From Lachnospiraceae bacterium (GTDB lineage: Bacteria; Bacillota; Clostridia; Lachnospirales; Lachnospiraceae): 64,000 nt of DNA. The notes under the pieces were generated by a model. It made no database searches. It had not been told where the DNA came from and saw only the letters and a list, made by a program, of their open reading frames with translations. The stretch spans positions 61,522 through 125,521 of the forward strand of contig JAGKTY010000002.1 of assembly GCA_021153185.1 (NCBI GenBank). Direction: 5' to 3'. A program made the translations under genes and the position numbers. How positions within the stretch are numbered: position 1 is the first letter of the stretch; each line of letters opens with the position of its first letter. Below are positions 1-8,705 of the stretch, one piece after another.

Positions 1-1
1 G

Positions 2-1762
2 GTTGCTGCGGGCGTAGATAGCGGTGCTGTTTCAAAGGATAAATACTATGATTATGTCGATGCAATGGTTTCAAAGCATGAGGATGTTTCTGCTGTGTAC
101 ATTTGCGTGCCGGATAACAGTGCTGTTTATTCGGACAAAATCTTTACATACATGAGTGGCGGCTGGGTACCGCCGGAGGATTTTGTCGTATCACAGAGAG
201 CCTGGTTTGTGGGCGCCATGCAAAATGACGGTCTTTATATTTCTGAGCCGTATGTGGATGAGCAAAGTGGAGAAATTTGTATCACACTCTCGCATAAAGT
301 GACAACGCCGGAGGGCGACGGAACGGTCGGAATGGATATGTACATGTCTGATCTTGTGAAGCTTGCAGAAAGCTCATACGTTCAGAAAAACTATATTTCA
401 ATCATAACCGGTGAGGGTGTCATTTTGACACATCCAAATGAAGCGTATGCACTCACAGCAGAAAAAAGTACCAAGGTGGATACGACAAGCTATCAGAAGT
501 CTTTTTCAAATCCAAATTCCGTTGGATTTGTGTTTGATTATAACGGTCCGAAAACGGTCTGCGCAGTGAAATCAGAGCTCCTTGGCTGGTCGATTTTGTA
601 TGTAAACGGCATCAGCGGAATCGTTGCGGTTGTAGGGCTTTTCGTACTTGCGATTGTTGTGTTGATTCTCATTTCTGTCACAATATCCAAGAAAACACTG
701 ACAAACACCATTGTGCCGTTATTTAACCCACTGGAAGTTGTTGCGCAAAATGTATCAAATATCACAGACGGTAATTTGTCTTATGCGTTTGAACAGGACA
801 GACAGTCAGTGGAAATCAGTCATGTAACACAGTCACTTAACCAGACGATTGAAGGACTGAAGTATTATATTGATGAAATCAACGGGGTTGTTGCATCCAT
901 TGCAGACAAAGATTTGTCATTTGAAATTACCGGAACGTATCAGGGAGATTATAAGCGTATTAAGGATTCGCTTGAGAACATCATGTGTGTGTTAAACAGC
1001 AGCTTTGCTGATATTTATCAGCAGGCAGAGACGGTGCGTGATTTCTCAAATGAATTGTCGCAGACGAGCGAAAGCGTTGCAGAGAGTGCAACCACGCAGA
1101 GTCAGTCAATCATGCAGGCAAATACGGAGATGGGCAGTCTTGCAAACTCTATAGAGGAAATCATCCAGCTCGCCGGCGAAGTAGAGAAAAACACAAACGA
1201 TACAAATAACAGACTCTCTATCGGCGGAAAAGAGATGGATTCTCTTGTTGATGCAATGAATGAGATTGTCGCATGCTTTGACGGAATTGCTTCGTTTGTA
1301 TCAGAGATTAACGACATTGCAAGTCAGACGAATTTGCTTTCGTTAAATGCAAGCATTGAGGCGGCCAGAGCCGGAGAGGCAGGAAGAGGCTTTGCCGTGG
1401 TTGCGGGTGAGATTCAGACACTTTCCATTAATTCGTCTAAGGCGAGCGACAGTATTAATGAGATGATTGATAAATCAAGAAAAGCAGTTGAAAACGGAAA
1501 AAATCTTGTAGAGAAAACCCAGAATACCATTTCAGCGGGTATCGAATACTCTGTTTCCAATGCACAAAATGTACATGCAATTGTCGATGCCGTGCAGTCT
1601 CAAAAGAGTTCTGTGCATGAGATTTCGGAGAGCTTTAGCAAAATTTCCGGCATTGTGGAAAGCAATGCGGCTTCCGCCGAGGAGAACAGCGCGATTGCAT
1701 TGCAGCTCGGTGAATGTGCAAAGAAACTTTCTGATACGGTAAGTGAATTTCATTTGAAATAG
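2..1762 (+). CDS. Methyl-accepting chemotaxis protein (5' truncated by window edge)
   Basis: The reading frame is open from base 2, so the start lies upstream of the window. The visible N-terminal part is an extracytoplasmic ligand-binding region, probably Cache-type. A single hydrophobic membrane segment follows at about nt 590-690, then HAMP-like helices and a signalling domain. The highly conserved hairpin tip (IASQTNLLSLNASIEAARAG) is at about nt 1315-1375. Such proteins sense small molecules and control the CheA kinase. A CheR-type methyltransferase lies at 54.6 kb, but it is far away and the link is only by family. The stop overlaps the ribosome-binding site of xseB. The ligand cannot be told from sequence. 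Confidence 0.93.
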   Translation, partial: VAAGVDSGAVSKDKYYDYVDAMVSKHEDVSAVYICVPDNSAVYSDKIFTYMSGGWVPPEDFVVSQRAWFVGAMQNDGLYISEPYVDEQSGEICITLSHKVTTPEGDGTVGMDMYMSDLVKLAESSYVQKNYISIITGEGVILTHPNEAYALTAEKSTKVDTTSYQKSFSNPNSVGFVFDYNGPKTVCAVKSELLGWSILYVNGISGIVAVVGLFVLAIVVLILISVTISKKTLTNTIVPLFNPLEVVAQNVSNITDGNLSYAFEQDRQSVEISHVTQSLNQTIEGLKYYIDEINGVVASIADKDLSFEITGTYQGDYKRIKDSLENIMCVLNSSFADIYQQAETVRDFSNELSQTSESVAESATTQSQSIMQANTEMGSLANSIEEIIQLAGEVEKNTNDTNNRLSIGGKEMDSLVDAMNEIVACFDGIASFVSEINDIASQTNLLSLNASIEAARAGEAGRGFAVVAGEIQTLSINSSKASDSINEMIDKSRKAVENGKNLVEKTQNTISAGIEYSVSNAQNVHAIVDAVQSQKSSVHEISESFSKISGIVESNAASAEENSAIALQLGECAKKLSDTVSEFHLK

Positions 1763-1771
1763 GAGCAAACT

Positions 1772-1996
1772 ATGGAAGAAAAACAGTTTTCCATTGAGGA
1801 ATCGTTTCAAACATTAGAAGAACTGTTAGCAAAGCTTGAGTCAGAAGACGTCGGGCTCAATGAGTCTTTTGCGCTGTATGAGCAGGGAATGGAGCTGCTG
1901 AAAAAGTGTGATGAGGCCATTGAACAGGTAGAAAAAAAGGTTATGGTATTGAGAGAAACTGGAGAATGCGATGAATTTTCAAGAATTACTGAATAA
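1772..1996 (+). CDS. xseB: Exodeoxyribonuclease VII small subunit
   Basis: The 74-residue helical protein matches the XseB family in length and pattern (FQTLEELLAKLES near the start, then SFALYEQGMELLKKC and a coiled helix). With XseA it forms the single-strand DNA exonuclease VII of the cytoplasm. AGGAG overlaps the stop of the preceding chemoreceptor gene, and the end overlaps ispA by 26 nt, so it is probably translationally coupled. The usual partner xseA, commonly directly upstream in Clostridia, is absent here; a chemoreceptor gene occupies that position. Confidence 0.95.
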   Translation: MEEKQFSIEESFQTLEELLAKLESEDVGLNESFALYEQGMELLKKCDEAIEQVEKKVMVLRETGECDEFSRITE

Positions 1997-2861
1997 TAAA
2001 GTCGAAACGGTTGAGAAGATTGTCATGAGTTACCTGCCAAAAGAGGAAGGAATGCAGTCGCGCATTATGGAAGCGATGAATTACAGTGTACTTGCCGGCG
2101 GCAAAAGGCTTCGCCCGTTGTTACTTTCTGAGAGCTTTCAAATGTACGGTGGTACGGGAGAGGTTTACAAGCCGTTTATGGCAGCACTTGAAATGATCCA
2201 TACGTATTCACTTGTGCATGACGACCTCCCGGCGATGGACAATGACTTGTACCGCAGGGGCAAGAAAACGACGCATGCACAGTTTGGCGAGGCAATTGCC
2301 ATCTTAGCGGGCGACGGTCTGTTGAATTATGCATACGAGACCGCGGCAAAGGCATTTTCGATGGCAAATACGCAAGATGTTGCAAAAGCGTTTGCCGTTT
2401 TGGCGAGTAAAGCAGGAATTTACGGGATGGTCGGCGGACAAACGGTCGATGTGATTGCAGAAAAAGAACACAAATCATTGTCGCTTGATGAGATTATGTA
2501 TGTGCATGCCAATAAAACAGCAGCGCTGCTTCAGGCACCGCTTATGATCGGAGCCATTTTGGCAGGTGCAGATGATGCGCAGGTGTCTTTGATGGAAAAA
2601 GTAGGTTATAACGTTGGCATTGCATTTCAGATTCAGGACGATATTTTGGATGTGACTAGTACATTCGATGAGCTCGGGAAGCCAATCGGAAGTGATGCCG
2701 AGCAGGGAAAAGAGACATATGTCACGTTAAAGGGGCTTGATGAGGCTGCAAAAGATGTTGAAAGGCTCTCAAAAGAAGCAATGGACATACTTTTGGGTGT
2801 GCCCGGAGATCATGCCTTTTTGGAGGCACTCATTTCACATTTGATTACGAGAAGAAAATAG
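1971..2861 (+). CDS. ispA: Polyprenyl (farnesyl/geranyl) diphosphate synthase
   Basis: A 296-residue trans-prenyltransferase that condenses isopentenyl diphosphate with allylic diphosphates to make geranyl/farnesyl diphosphate for quinones and undecaprenyl carriers. Both aspartate-rich Mg-diphosphate motifs are visible: DDLPAMDND at residues 84-92 and DDILD at 223-227, with the GGKRLRP substrate-binding motif near residue 43. It overlaps xseB and sits 16 nt before dxs, which makes the precursor of the same pathway, so this is an isoprenoid operon. Confidence 0.95.
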   Translation: MNFQELLNNKVETVEKIVMSYLPKEEGMQSRIMEAMNYSVLAGGKRLRPLLLSESFQMYGGTGEVYKPFMAALEMIHTYSLVHDDLPAMDNDLYRRGKKTTHAQFGEAIAILAGDGLLNYAYETAAKAFSMANTQDVAKAFAVLASKAGIYGMVGGQTVDVIAEKEHKSLSLDEIMYVHANKTAALLQAPLMIGAILAGADDAQVSLMEKVGYNVGIAFQIQDDILDVTSTFDELGKPIGSDAEQGKETYVTLKGLDEAAKDVERLSKEAMDILLGVPGDHAFLEALISHLITRRK

Positions 2862-2877
2862 ACCGAGGAGCACCAAA

Positions 2878-4731
2878 ATGATTTTGGATCAAATAACACA
2901 GCCGAATGATATCAAACAGATAAAGCCTGAGGACTATGGGCAGCTTGCAGAGGAAATCCGTTCGTTTTTAATTGACAAAATTAGTGTCTCTGGTGGACAT
3001 CTGGGCTCAAATCTGGGTGCGGTGGAGCTGACTATGGCACTGCATCTTTCGCTTGATTTGCCAAAAGATAAGATTGTATGGGATGTCGGACACCAGTCCT
3101 ATACACATAAGCTGTTAACCGGCAGAAAAGAAGGCTTTGATGAGCTTCGTGCCTATGGCGGAATGAGTGGATTTCCCAAACGCAAGGAAAGTCCGTGCGA
3201 TCCGTTTGATACAGGGCATAGTTCGACCTCTCTTTCAGCAGGGCTTGGACTTGTGCGTGCCAGGGATATCAGGGGAGAGGATTATACGGTTGTGTCCGTC
3301 ATCGGTGACGGCTCCCTGACAGGAGGCATGGCATACGAAGCGCTCAACAATGCATCGAGAATGGGCAGCAATTTTATCATCATTCTAAATGACAACAATA
3401 TGTCTATTTCTGAAAATGTCGGCGGTGTGAGTAAATACCTCAACAACATTCGTACAGCGCAGGGATATTTGGAACTAAAGGATAGTATTTACTATCGTAT
3501 GAAGGATGTTCCCAAATACAATCCGATTGTAAAAGGTATACAAAATGTCAAAAATTCGGTCAAGCACCTGATGATTCCGGGGATGTTTTTCGAAGACATG
3601 GGAATTACATATTTAGGCCCTGTTGACGGTCATGATATTCAGGCGATGACAAAGGTCTTAAAAGAAGCCAAACGTGTGAAGAATGCCGTTGTTGTGCATG
3701 TCATTACCAAAAAGGGAAACGGGTATGAACCGGCGATGAAGCATCCGGCAAGATTCCATGGCGCGGAGCCGTTTGATATCGAGACGGGGCTTCCGAAAAA
3801 ACGCAAAGTAAAAGCAAATTACACAGATGTGTTTGCGACTGTGATGAACAAGCTTGGAGAGCGAAACGAGAAGCTTGTTGCCATTACGGCAGCGATGCCG
3901 GATGGCACAGGACTAAAGCGCTTCGCAGCCAAATATCCGGAGCGTTTTTTTGATGTGGGCATTGCGGAGGAGCATGCCGTGACATTTGCGGCAGGTCTTG
4001 CAGCAGGAGGACTCATTCCGGTTGTTGCGATTTATTCTTCATTTTTACAAAGGGCCTATGATCAGATTTTGCATGATGTCTGTATCCAAAATCTCCATGT
4101 CGTATTTGCGATTGACAGAGCCGGCCTTGTCGGAAGCGACGGGGAAACTCACCAGGGAATTTTTGATTTGTCCTATTTGTCGTCTGTGCCGGGTCTTACA
4201 GTGATGGCACCAAAGAATAAATGGGAATTATCCGATATGCTCAAATACGCGGTCGCGTATGACGGACCGATTGCACTGCGCTATCCGAGAGGAGAGGCGT
4301 ACGATGGGCTCAAGGAGCAGCGTGAACCGATTGCTTACGGAAAGGCAGAATGGATTTGCCATGAGAAGGACGTGCTGTTATTTGCAGTCGGCAGCATGGT
4401 TAAGACAGCAATGGAAGTAAAAGAACTCCTAAGCGGGGCAGGCATTTCGGCGAGCGTCGTAAACGCCAGATTTGTGAAGCCGCTCGATGAAGCGCTTCTT
4501 CGTGAGGCTGTAGCAGAACACAGCCTTATCGTGACGATGGAAGAAAATGTGTTAAGCGGAGGACTTGGACAACGTGTGAGTGCATTTTTTGAGCAGGAAA
4601 ACATCCGGACCAAATTGATACACATTGCACTGCCGGATGCCTATATTGAGCATGGAAATGTCGATATATTGCGAAAACTTACCCAAATTGATGCACAGTC
4701 TGTTTTTGAGTTGATTCAAAAGGAACGGTAA
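2878..4731 (+). CDS. dxs: 1-deoxy-D-xylulose-5-phosphate synthase
   Basis: At 617 residues it has the full length of DXS. It joins pyruvate and glyceraldehyde 3-phosphate with thiamine diphosphate, the first step of the methylerythritol phosphate pathway. The N-terminal thiamine-binding motif (GDGSLTGGMAYEALNN) is near residue 142. The central pyrimidine-binding domain contains the IAEEHAVTFAAGLA stretch, and a transketolase C-terminal domain ends the protein. An AGGAG-like site precedes the ATG. It lies between ispA and tlyA in one transcription unit. Confidence 0.97.
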   Translation: MILDQITQPNDIKQIKPEDYGQLAEEIRSFLIDKISVSGGHLGSNLGAVELTMALHLSLDLPKDKIVWDVGHQSYTHKLLTGRKEGFDELRAYGGMSGFPKRKESPCDPFDTGHSSTSLSAGLGLVRARDIRGEDYTVVSVIGDGSLTGGMAYEALNNASRMGSNFIIILNDNNMSISENVGGVSKYLNNIRTAQGYLELKDSIYYRMKDVPKYNPIVKGIQNVKNSVKHLMIPGMFFEDMGITYLGPVDGHDIQAMTKVLKEAKRVKNAVVVHVITKKGNGYEPAMKHPARFHGAEPFDIETGLPKKRKVKANYTDVFATVMNKLGERNEKLVAITAAMPDGTGLKRFAAKYPERFFDVGIAEEHAVTFAAGLAAGGLIPVVAIYSSFLQRAYDQILHDVCIQNLHVVFAIDRAGLVGSDGETHQGIFDLSYLSSVPGLTVMAPKNKWELSDMLKYAVAYDGPIALRYPRGEAYDGLKEQREPIAYGKAEWICHEKDVLLFAVGSMVKTAMEVKELLSGAGISASVVNARFVKPLDEALLREAVAEHSLIVTMEENVLSGGLGQRVSAFFEQENIRTKLIHIALPDAYIEHGNVDILRKLTQIDAQSVFELIQKER

Positions 4732-4732
4732 G

Positions 4733-5533
4733 ATGAAAGAAAGACTCGATGTATTACTTGTAAAAGAAGGACATGCTTCTTCCCGTGAGAAGGCCAAAGC
4801 AATTATCATGTCGGGAATTGTATATGTAGATGGACAAAAGGAAGACAAAGCGGGGGCGATGTTTGAATCGTCTGTTAAGCTTGAGGTGCGCGGAAGTACC
4901 TTGCGGTATGTCAGCAGAGGCGGTCTGAAACTCGAAAAAGCACTTGCTGTTTTTGGGCTGAAGCTTCAGGGACTTACTTGTCTTGATATCGGTGCATCTA
5001 CCGGCGGCTTTACGGATTGTATGCTGCAAAACGGTGCCGAAAAAGTATATTCGGTTGATGTCGGACACGGTCAGCTTGATTGGAAGCTTCGGAATGATCC
5101 GCGTGTCGTTTGTATGGAAAAAACGAATTTCCGATATATGAAGCAGGGAGATTTGCCGGTTTTGATGGAGTTTGCATCCTGTGATGTCTCCTTTATTTCC
5201 TTAGAAAAAATTTTGCCGCCGGCGTATGAACTGCTTGCAGAAAGCGCCTATATGGTATGCCTCATTAAACCGCAGTTTGAAGCGGGACGTGAAAAGGTTG
5301 GAAAAAAGGGCGTTGTTACGGATCCTGCCGTTCATCATGAAGTCGTATCCAAGATTGTCGCGTTTGCCTATCAGAGTGGTTTTTCGGTTTTAAATATCGA
5401 TTTTTCGCCAATCAAAGGACCGGAAGGTAATATTGAATACTTATTATATTTACAAAAAGCAAATGAACCAGCGTCTTATGTGGATGAAGAAACAATCAAA
5501 AGTATTGTGCAAAAGGCGCATGAAGGATTGTAA
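4733..5533 (+). CDS. tlyA: TlyA-family rRNA (cytidine-2'-O)-methyltransferase / hemolysin A homologue
   Basis: An N-terminal S4 RNA-binding domain (residues about 1-60, starting RLDVLLVKEGHASSREKAK) is followed by an FtsJ-like SAM-dependent methyltransferase domain with the glycine-rich motif DIGASTGGFTDC near residue 85 and KPQFEAG further on. TlyA enzymes in other bacteria 2'-O-methylate ribosomal RNA; the older name hemolysin reflects an indirect phenotype. It begins one base after the dxs stop, with AAGGA as ribosome-binding site, and is followed three bases later by nadK, a conserved clostridial arrangement. The exact rRNA target here is inferred from family. Confidence 0.93.
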   Translation: MKERLDVLLVKEGHASSREKAKAIIMSGIVYVDGQKEDKAGAMFESSVKLEVRGSTLRYVSRGGLKLEKALAVFGLKLQGLTCLDIGASTGGFTDCMLQNGAEKVYSVDVGHGQLDWKLRNDPRVVCMEKTNFRYMKQGDLPVLMEFASCDVSFISLEKILPPAYELLAESAYMVCLIKPQFEAGREKVGKKGVVTDPAVHHEVVSKIVAFAYQSGFSVLNIDFSPIKGPEGNIEYLLYLQKANEPASYVDEETIKSIVQKAHEGL

Positions 5534-5535
5534 GC

Positions 5536-6357
5536 ATGAAGCATTTTTTTGTTATTACAAATGAATCCAAGGATAAGGATTTCAAAGTAACAAGTCAAAT
5601 CAGTGAGTATATCCGGAAAAACGGTGGTGTAGCCCTGCACGGACAGGCAAGTGAGATGCCGGATGATACGCAGGTCGCACTTGTTCTTGGCGGAGACGGA
5701 ACGCTCCTGCAGGCTGCCAGGGAATTGTTTGAGCGTGATATTCCGCTCATTGGCGTGAATCTCGGGACGCTTGGGTTTATGGCAGAGGTGGAGCTGACGC
5801 AGCTTGAACGGGCGCTTGACGCACTTCTTACAGATGCATTTACCATAGAAAAACGGATGATGCTTGACGGTGTACTTGCAGATTTAGCGGGGGAAAACTG
5901 CAGCAGTATTTCTCATGCATTAAATGACATCGTTGTCACCCGTAAAGGAAATTTGTGTGTGCTGCCGTTTGATGTATATGTCAACGGACAATTTCTGGCA
6001 ACCTATCAGGCGGATGGTATTTTGATTGCGACACCGACCGGTTCAACGGGATACAATATGTCAGCGGGCGGCCCGATTGCCAATCCGGAGGCGGAGCTAA
6101 TTTTACTCACGCCAATCTGCCCACATACGCTTTCCCATAGCAGTATCATTTTATCGGAACATGATGAAATCGAAATTGTACTTGGGGAGGGAAGAGAAGG
6201 AAGCTTAGAGGCGCTCATTAGTTTTGATGGCGCAAATGAAATGACAATCAAATCGGGATACCGGTTAAAGGTCAAAAAGTCGATGCAGTATACAAGACTG
6301 CTTAGAATCAGTCAGGCAGGATTTTTGGAGAATCTGCATCGGAAGATGAGCAGGTGA
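5536..6357 (+). CDS. nadK: NAD kinase
   Basis: This protein phosphorylates NAD+ to NADP+ in the cytoplasm. The diagnostic GGDGT motif is at residues 53-57, followed by NLGTLGFM, the NDIVVTR segment near 130 and the GSTGYNMSAGGP loop near 168, all in family order. The length of 273 residues is normal. The start has an AAGGA ribosome-binding site within the end of tlyA. Its TGA overlaps the alternative GTG of argR, so the three genes tlyA-nadK-argR are tightly coupled. Confidence 0.96.
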   Translation: MKHFFVITNESKDKDFKVTSQISEYIRKNGGVALHGQASEMPDDTQVALVLGGDGTLLQAARELFERDIPLIGVNLGTLGFMAEVELTQLERALDALLTDAFTIEKRMMLDGVLADLAGENCSSISHALNDIVVTRKGNLCVLPFDVYVNGQFLATYQADGILIATPTGSTGYNMSAGGPIANPEAELILLTPICPHTLSHSSIILSEHDEIEIVLGEGREGSLEALISFDGANEMTIKSGYRLKVKKSMQYTRLLRISQAGFLENLHRKMSR

Positions 6358-6359
6358 CT

Positions 6360-6809
6360 ATGAAACGGAAAAGACATCAAAAAATTTTACAAATTATTCA
6401 GCAGCAAGCGGTTGAGACGCAGGAGGAGCTTGCCGAAATCCTCAGAGGGGAAGGATATGATGTGACGCAGGCGACTGTCTCAAGAGATATCAGGCAGCTT
6501 CATTTGACGAAGGTTCCAGCTGGGAAGGGGCACCAGAAATACGCCTGTGGGGCAGTTAATTTGGGACTTTCGGATAAATATGTCAAGGTGTGCAGAGAAG
6601 GGTATCTTTCCATGGATATGGCACAAAATATTCTTGTGATGAAGACGGTACCCGGCATGGCAAGTGCAGTTGCAGCAGCGATGGATGCGATGGAATTTCC
6701 GGAGGTTGCAGGTTGCATTGCGGGCGATGATACAGTCATGATGGCAGTCAGAAGTGTGCCGGAGACAAAGCTGCTGATGGAAAAGCTTGCGGGGATGTTT
6801 GAGGGGTGA
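6360..6809 (+). CDS. argR: Arginine repressor
   Basis: Hexameric regulator of arginine biosynthesis and catabolism. The N-terminal winged helix holds the DNA-recognition segment (DVTQATVSRDIRQL) and the C-terminal domain ends with the arginine-binding GDDTVMMAVR motif. The ATG at 6360 gives 149 residues, the usual size; a GTG at 6354 overlapping the nadK stop is an alternative start giving two more residues. The placement between nadK and recN is the common order in Clostridia. A long hairpin follows directly (6813-6863). Confidence 0.95.
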   Translation: MKRKRHQKILQIIQQQAVETQEELAEILRGEGYDVTQATVSRDIRQLHLTKVPAGKGHQKYACGAVNLGLSDKYVKVCREGYLSMDMAQNILVMKTVPGMASAVAAAMDAMEFPEVAGCIAGDDTVMMAVRSVPETKLLMEKLAGMFEG

Positions 6810-6812
6810 TGA

Positions 6813-6863
6813 CCATTTCGACATGTGTTCGCAGATTTTACTGCGAACAACATGTCGAAATGG
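6813..6863 (+). repeat. Long near-perfect hairpin between argR and recN
   Basis: The arms 6813-6834 and 6841-6863 are complementary over 22 base pairs with one bulged base, and the loop is ATTTTA. No uridine tract follows, so it is not a classical intrinsic terminator. It could protect the 3' end of the argR mRNA, serve as a processing site, or be an operator. A second small hairpin (CTACTC/GAGTAG, 6882-6897) lies just before the recN ribosome-binding site. Confidence 0.8.
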
Positions 6864-6909
6864 GTTGATATATAGATATGCCTACTCTGGGGAGTAGAAG
6901 GAGAAGCAT

Positions 6910-8598
6910 ATGTTAGATAGTTTACACGTGAAAAATATTGCGCTCATTGATGAGACGTTTGTGTCATTTTCTGATGGTCTCAATATTTTGACAGGAGAAA
7001 CGGGCGCAGGAAAGAGTCTTGTGATCGGCTCAATTTCTCTGGCACTCGGAGCAAGAGCTGATAAAAGCATCATTCGGGAAGGTGCAGAGTATGCACTTGT
7101 TGAGCTTGTTTTTTCCGTTGAGGAAGCACTGCTTGAGCAATTGGCTGCATATGAGATTTTTCCGGAGGATGGCGTGATTGTGCTTGCAAGAAGAATCATG
7201 CCGGGAAAAAGTGTTTGCCGCATTAACGGGGAAGTCGTTTCAGGGGCAGTGCTGAAAGAGGTTGCAGGAATTTTGCTTGATCTGCATGCACAGCATGACA
7301 ATCAGATTTTGTTAAAAAAACAGTCGCATCTGGAGATTTTGGATAGTTACGCAGGTGGCGAAAGTGAGGTGTTGCTAAAGCAGTGCAAAAGCAAACACGA
7401 GGAATGCCAAAGCCTGCGGGCAGAGCTGGAAGAAACTGCGAAAATATCCGAAAATAGGGACAAAGAACTGGAGCTTGCACGATATGAGTACGATGAAATT
7501 ATGCAGGCAAATCTTTCAATCGGAGAAGATGAAACGCTTGAAAAAGCGTTTATGCGGATGAATAATGCAAGAGTTATTGCAGAAAATGTGTCAAATGTTG
7601 CAAATTTGCTGGGCGGGGAACAGGAGGTTCATGTCTCGATGATGCTGGATCGGGCACAGGAATGCATGCGGCAGACCGTTCCTTTGGATGAGACGCTTTG
7701 TGAGGTGCAGGACAATCTTGCAACTGCGGCGGAGCTTGTCACGCAGTCTAAACGGTTCCTATCCCGATATCTCGATGGATATGAGTTTTCACAGGAAGAA
7801 TATTTACAGACAGAAGCAAGACTTAATGAAATAAACAGACTTAAAGATAAATTTGGATTATATATTTCGGATATTTTACAATATGCACAGGATTTGGAGA
7901 CCAAAATAGAAAAGCTTGAAGATGTCCATGCGTATGAAGAAAAGCTTGCGGGAAAACTTGAGCAGTGCACAAAAGAGCAGCTTGCGATTGCACAGCAGCT
8001 TTCCGGGATACGGCAGAATGCGGCAAAGGCGCTTGGGGATAAATTAAAACAGGCGCTTCTTGATATGAATTTTTTAAATGTTGATTTACAAATTGATGTG
8101 TCGCCAAAGCCTGAAAAGCTTGGCGCAAAGGGATTTGATGACGTTGAGTTTATGATATCACTCAATCCCGGAGAAGCAAGAAAACCGCTTTCAAGTGTCG
8201 CAAGTGGCGGTGAACTTTCCAGAATCATGCTTGCGCTCAAATCGGTTATGGCATCTGCAGATGAGATACCGACACTTATTTTTGATGAAATTGATGCCGG
8301 TATTAGCGGCAAAACTGCATGGAAGGTATCCGAAAAATTGCATGTCATTGCAACCTCCCATCAGGTGATTTGTATTACGCACCTTCCGCAGATTGCAGCA
8401 ATGGCAGATACCCATTATCTCATCGAAAAACAAAGCGAGGCGAAAGGAACGACGACAGATGTGAAACAGCTTGACAGTGAGGAAGCTGTTTTAGAACTAT
8501 CAAGGCTTCTTGGTACGGACGAGCCAACAGAGGCTGTGATTCAAAATGCCAGGGAACTTCGCGCGCAGGCATTACAATTTAAACAGACAGTATCGTAA
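6910..8598 (+). CDS. recN: DNA repair protein RecN
   Basis: SMC-like ATPase that acts early in double-strand break repair. The Walker A motif GETGAGKS is at residues 31-38. A long coiled-coil middle (about 150-380) follows, then the ABC signature SGGELSRIMLAL near 430 and the Walker B motif LIFDEIDAGISG near 456. The length of 562 residues is typical. AAGGAG precedes the ATG. It ends the isoprenoid/nadK/argR operon, closed by an intrinsic terminator. Confidence 0.96.
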   Translation: MLDSLHVKNIALIDETFVSFSDGLNILTGETGAGKSLVIGSISLALGARADKSIIREGAEYALVELVFSVEEALLEQLAAYEIFPEDGVIVLARRIMPGKSVCRINGEVVSGAVLKEVAGILLDLHAQHDNQILLKKQSHLEILDSYAGGESEVLLKQCKSKHEECQSLRAELEETAKISENRDKELELARYEYDEIMQANLSIGEDETLEKAFMRMNNARVIAENVSNVANLLGGEQEVHVSMMLDRAQECMRQTVPLDETLCEVQDNLATAAELVTQSKRFLSRYLDGYEFSQEEYLQTEARLNEINRLKDKFGLYISDILQYAQDLETKIEKLEDVHAYEEKLAGKLEQCTKEQLAIAQQLSGIRQNAAKALGDKLKQALLDMNFLNVDLQIDVSPKPEKLGAKGFDDVEFMISLNPGEARKPLSSVASGGELSRIMLALKSVMASADEIPTLIFDEIDAGISGKTAWKVSEKLHVIATSHQVICITHLPQIAAMADTHYLIEKQSEAKGTTTDVKQLDSEEAVLELSRLLGTDEPTEAVIQNARELRAQALQFKQTVS

Positions 8599-8601
8599 TC
8601 T

Positions 8602-8636
8602 AAAAACTGGCAGCTTCATGCGTTGCCAGTTTTTTC
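8602..8636 (+). terminator. Intrinsic terminator after recN
   Basis: AAAAACTGGCA (8602-8612) pairs with TGCCAGTTTTT (8624-8634), giving an 11 bp stem ending in a T run. It overlaps an upstream in-frame ATG (8637) of the next gene's frame, which argues for the downstream GTG start of spoIVB. Confidence 0.85.
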
Positions 8637-8705
8637 ATGTTTAAAGTTATTTGCAAGGGACAGACTAAATTTCATCTTGATACGGAATTTATCTTGGAGG
8701 GGACT

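Noticed and set aside
7629..8348. 239-codon open frame opposite recN
   Set aside because: Antisense shadow of recN; Ser-rich composition typical of reversed coding sequence.
8637..8705. Upstream ATG start for spoIVB
   Set aside because: It lies on the recN terminator and has no ribosome-binding site; the GTG at 8706 follows GGAGGGG.
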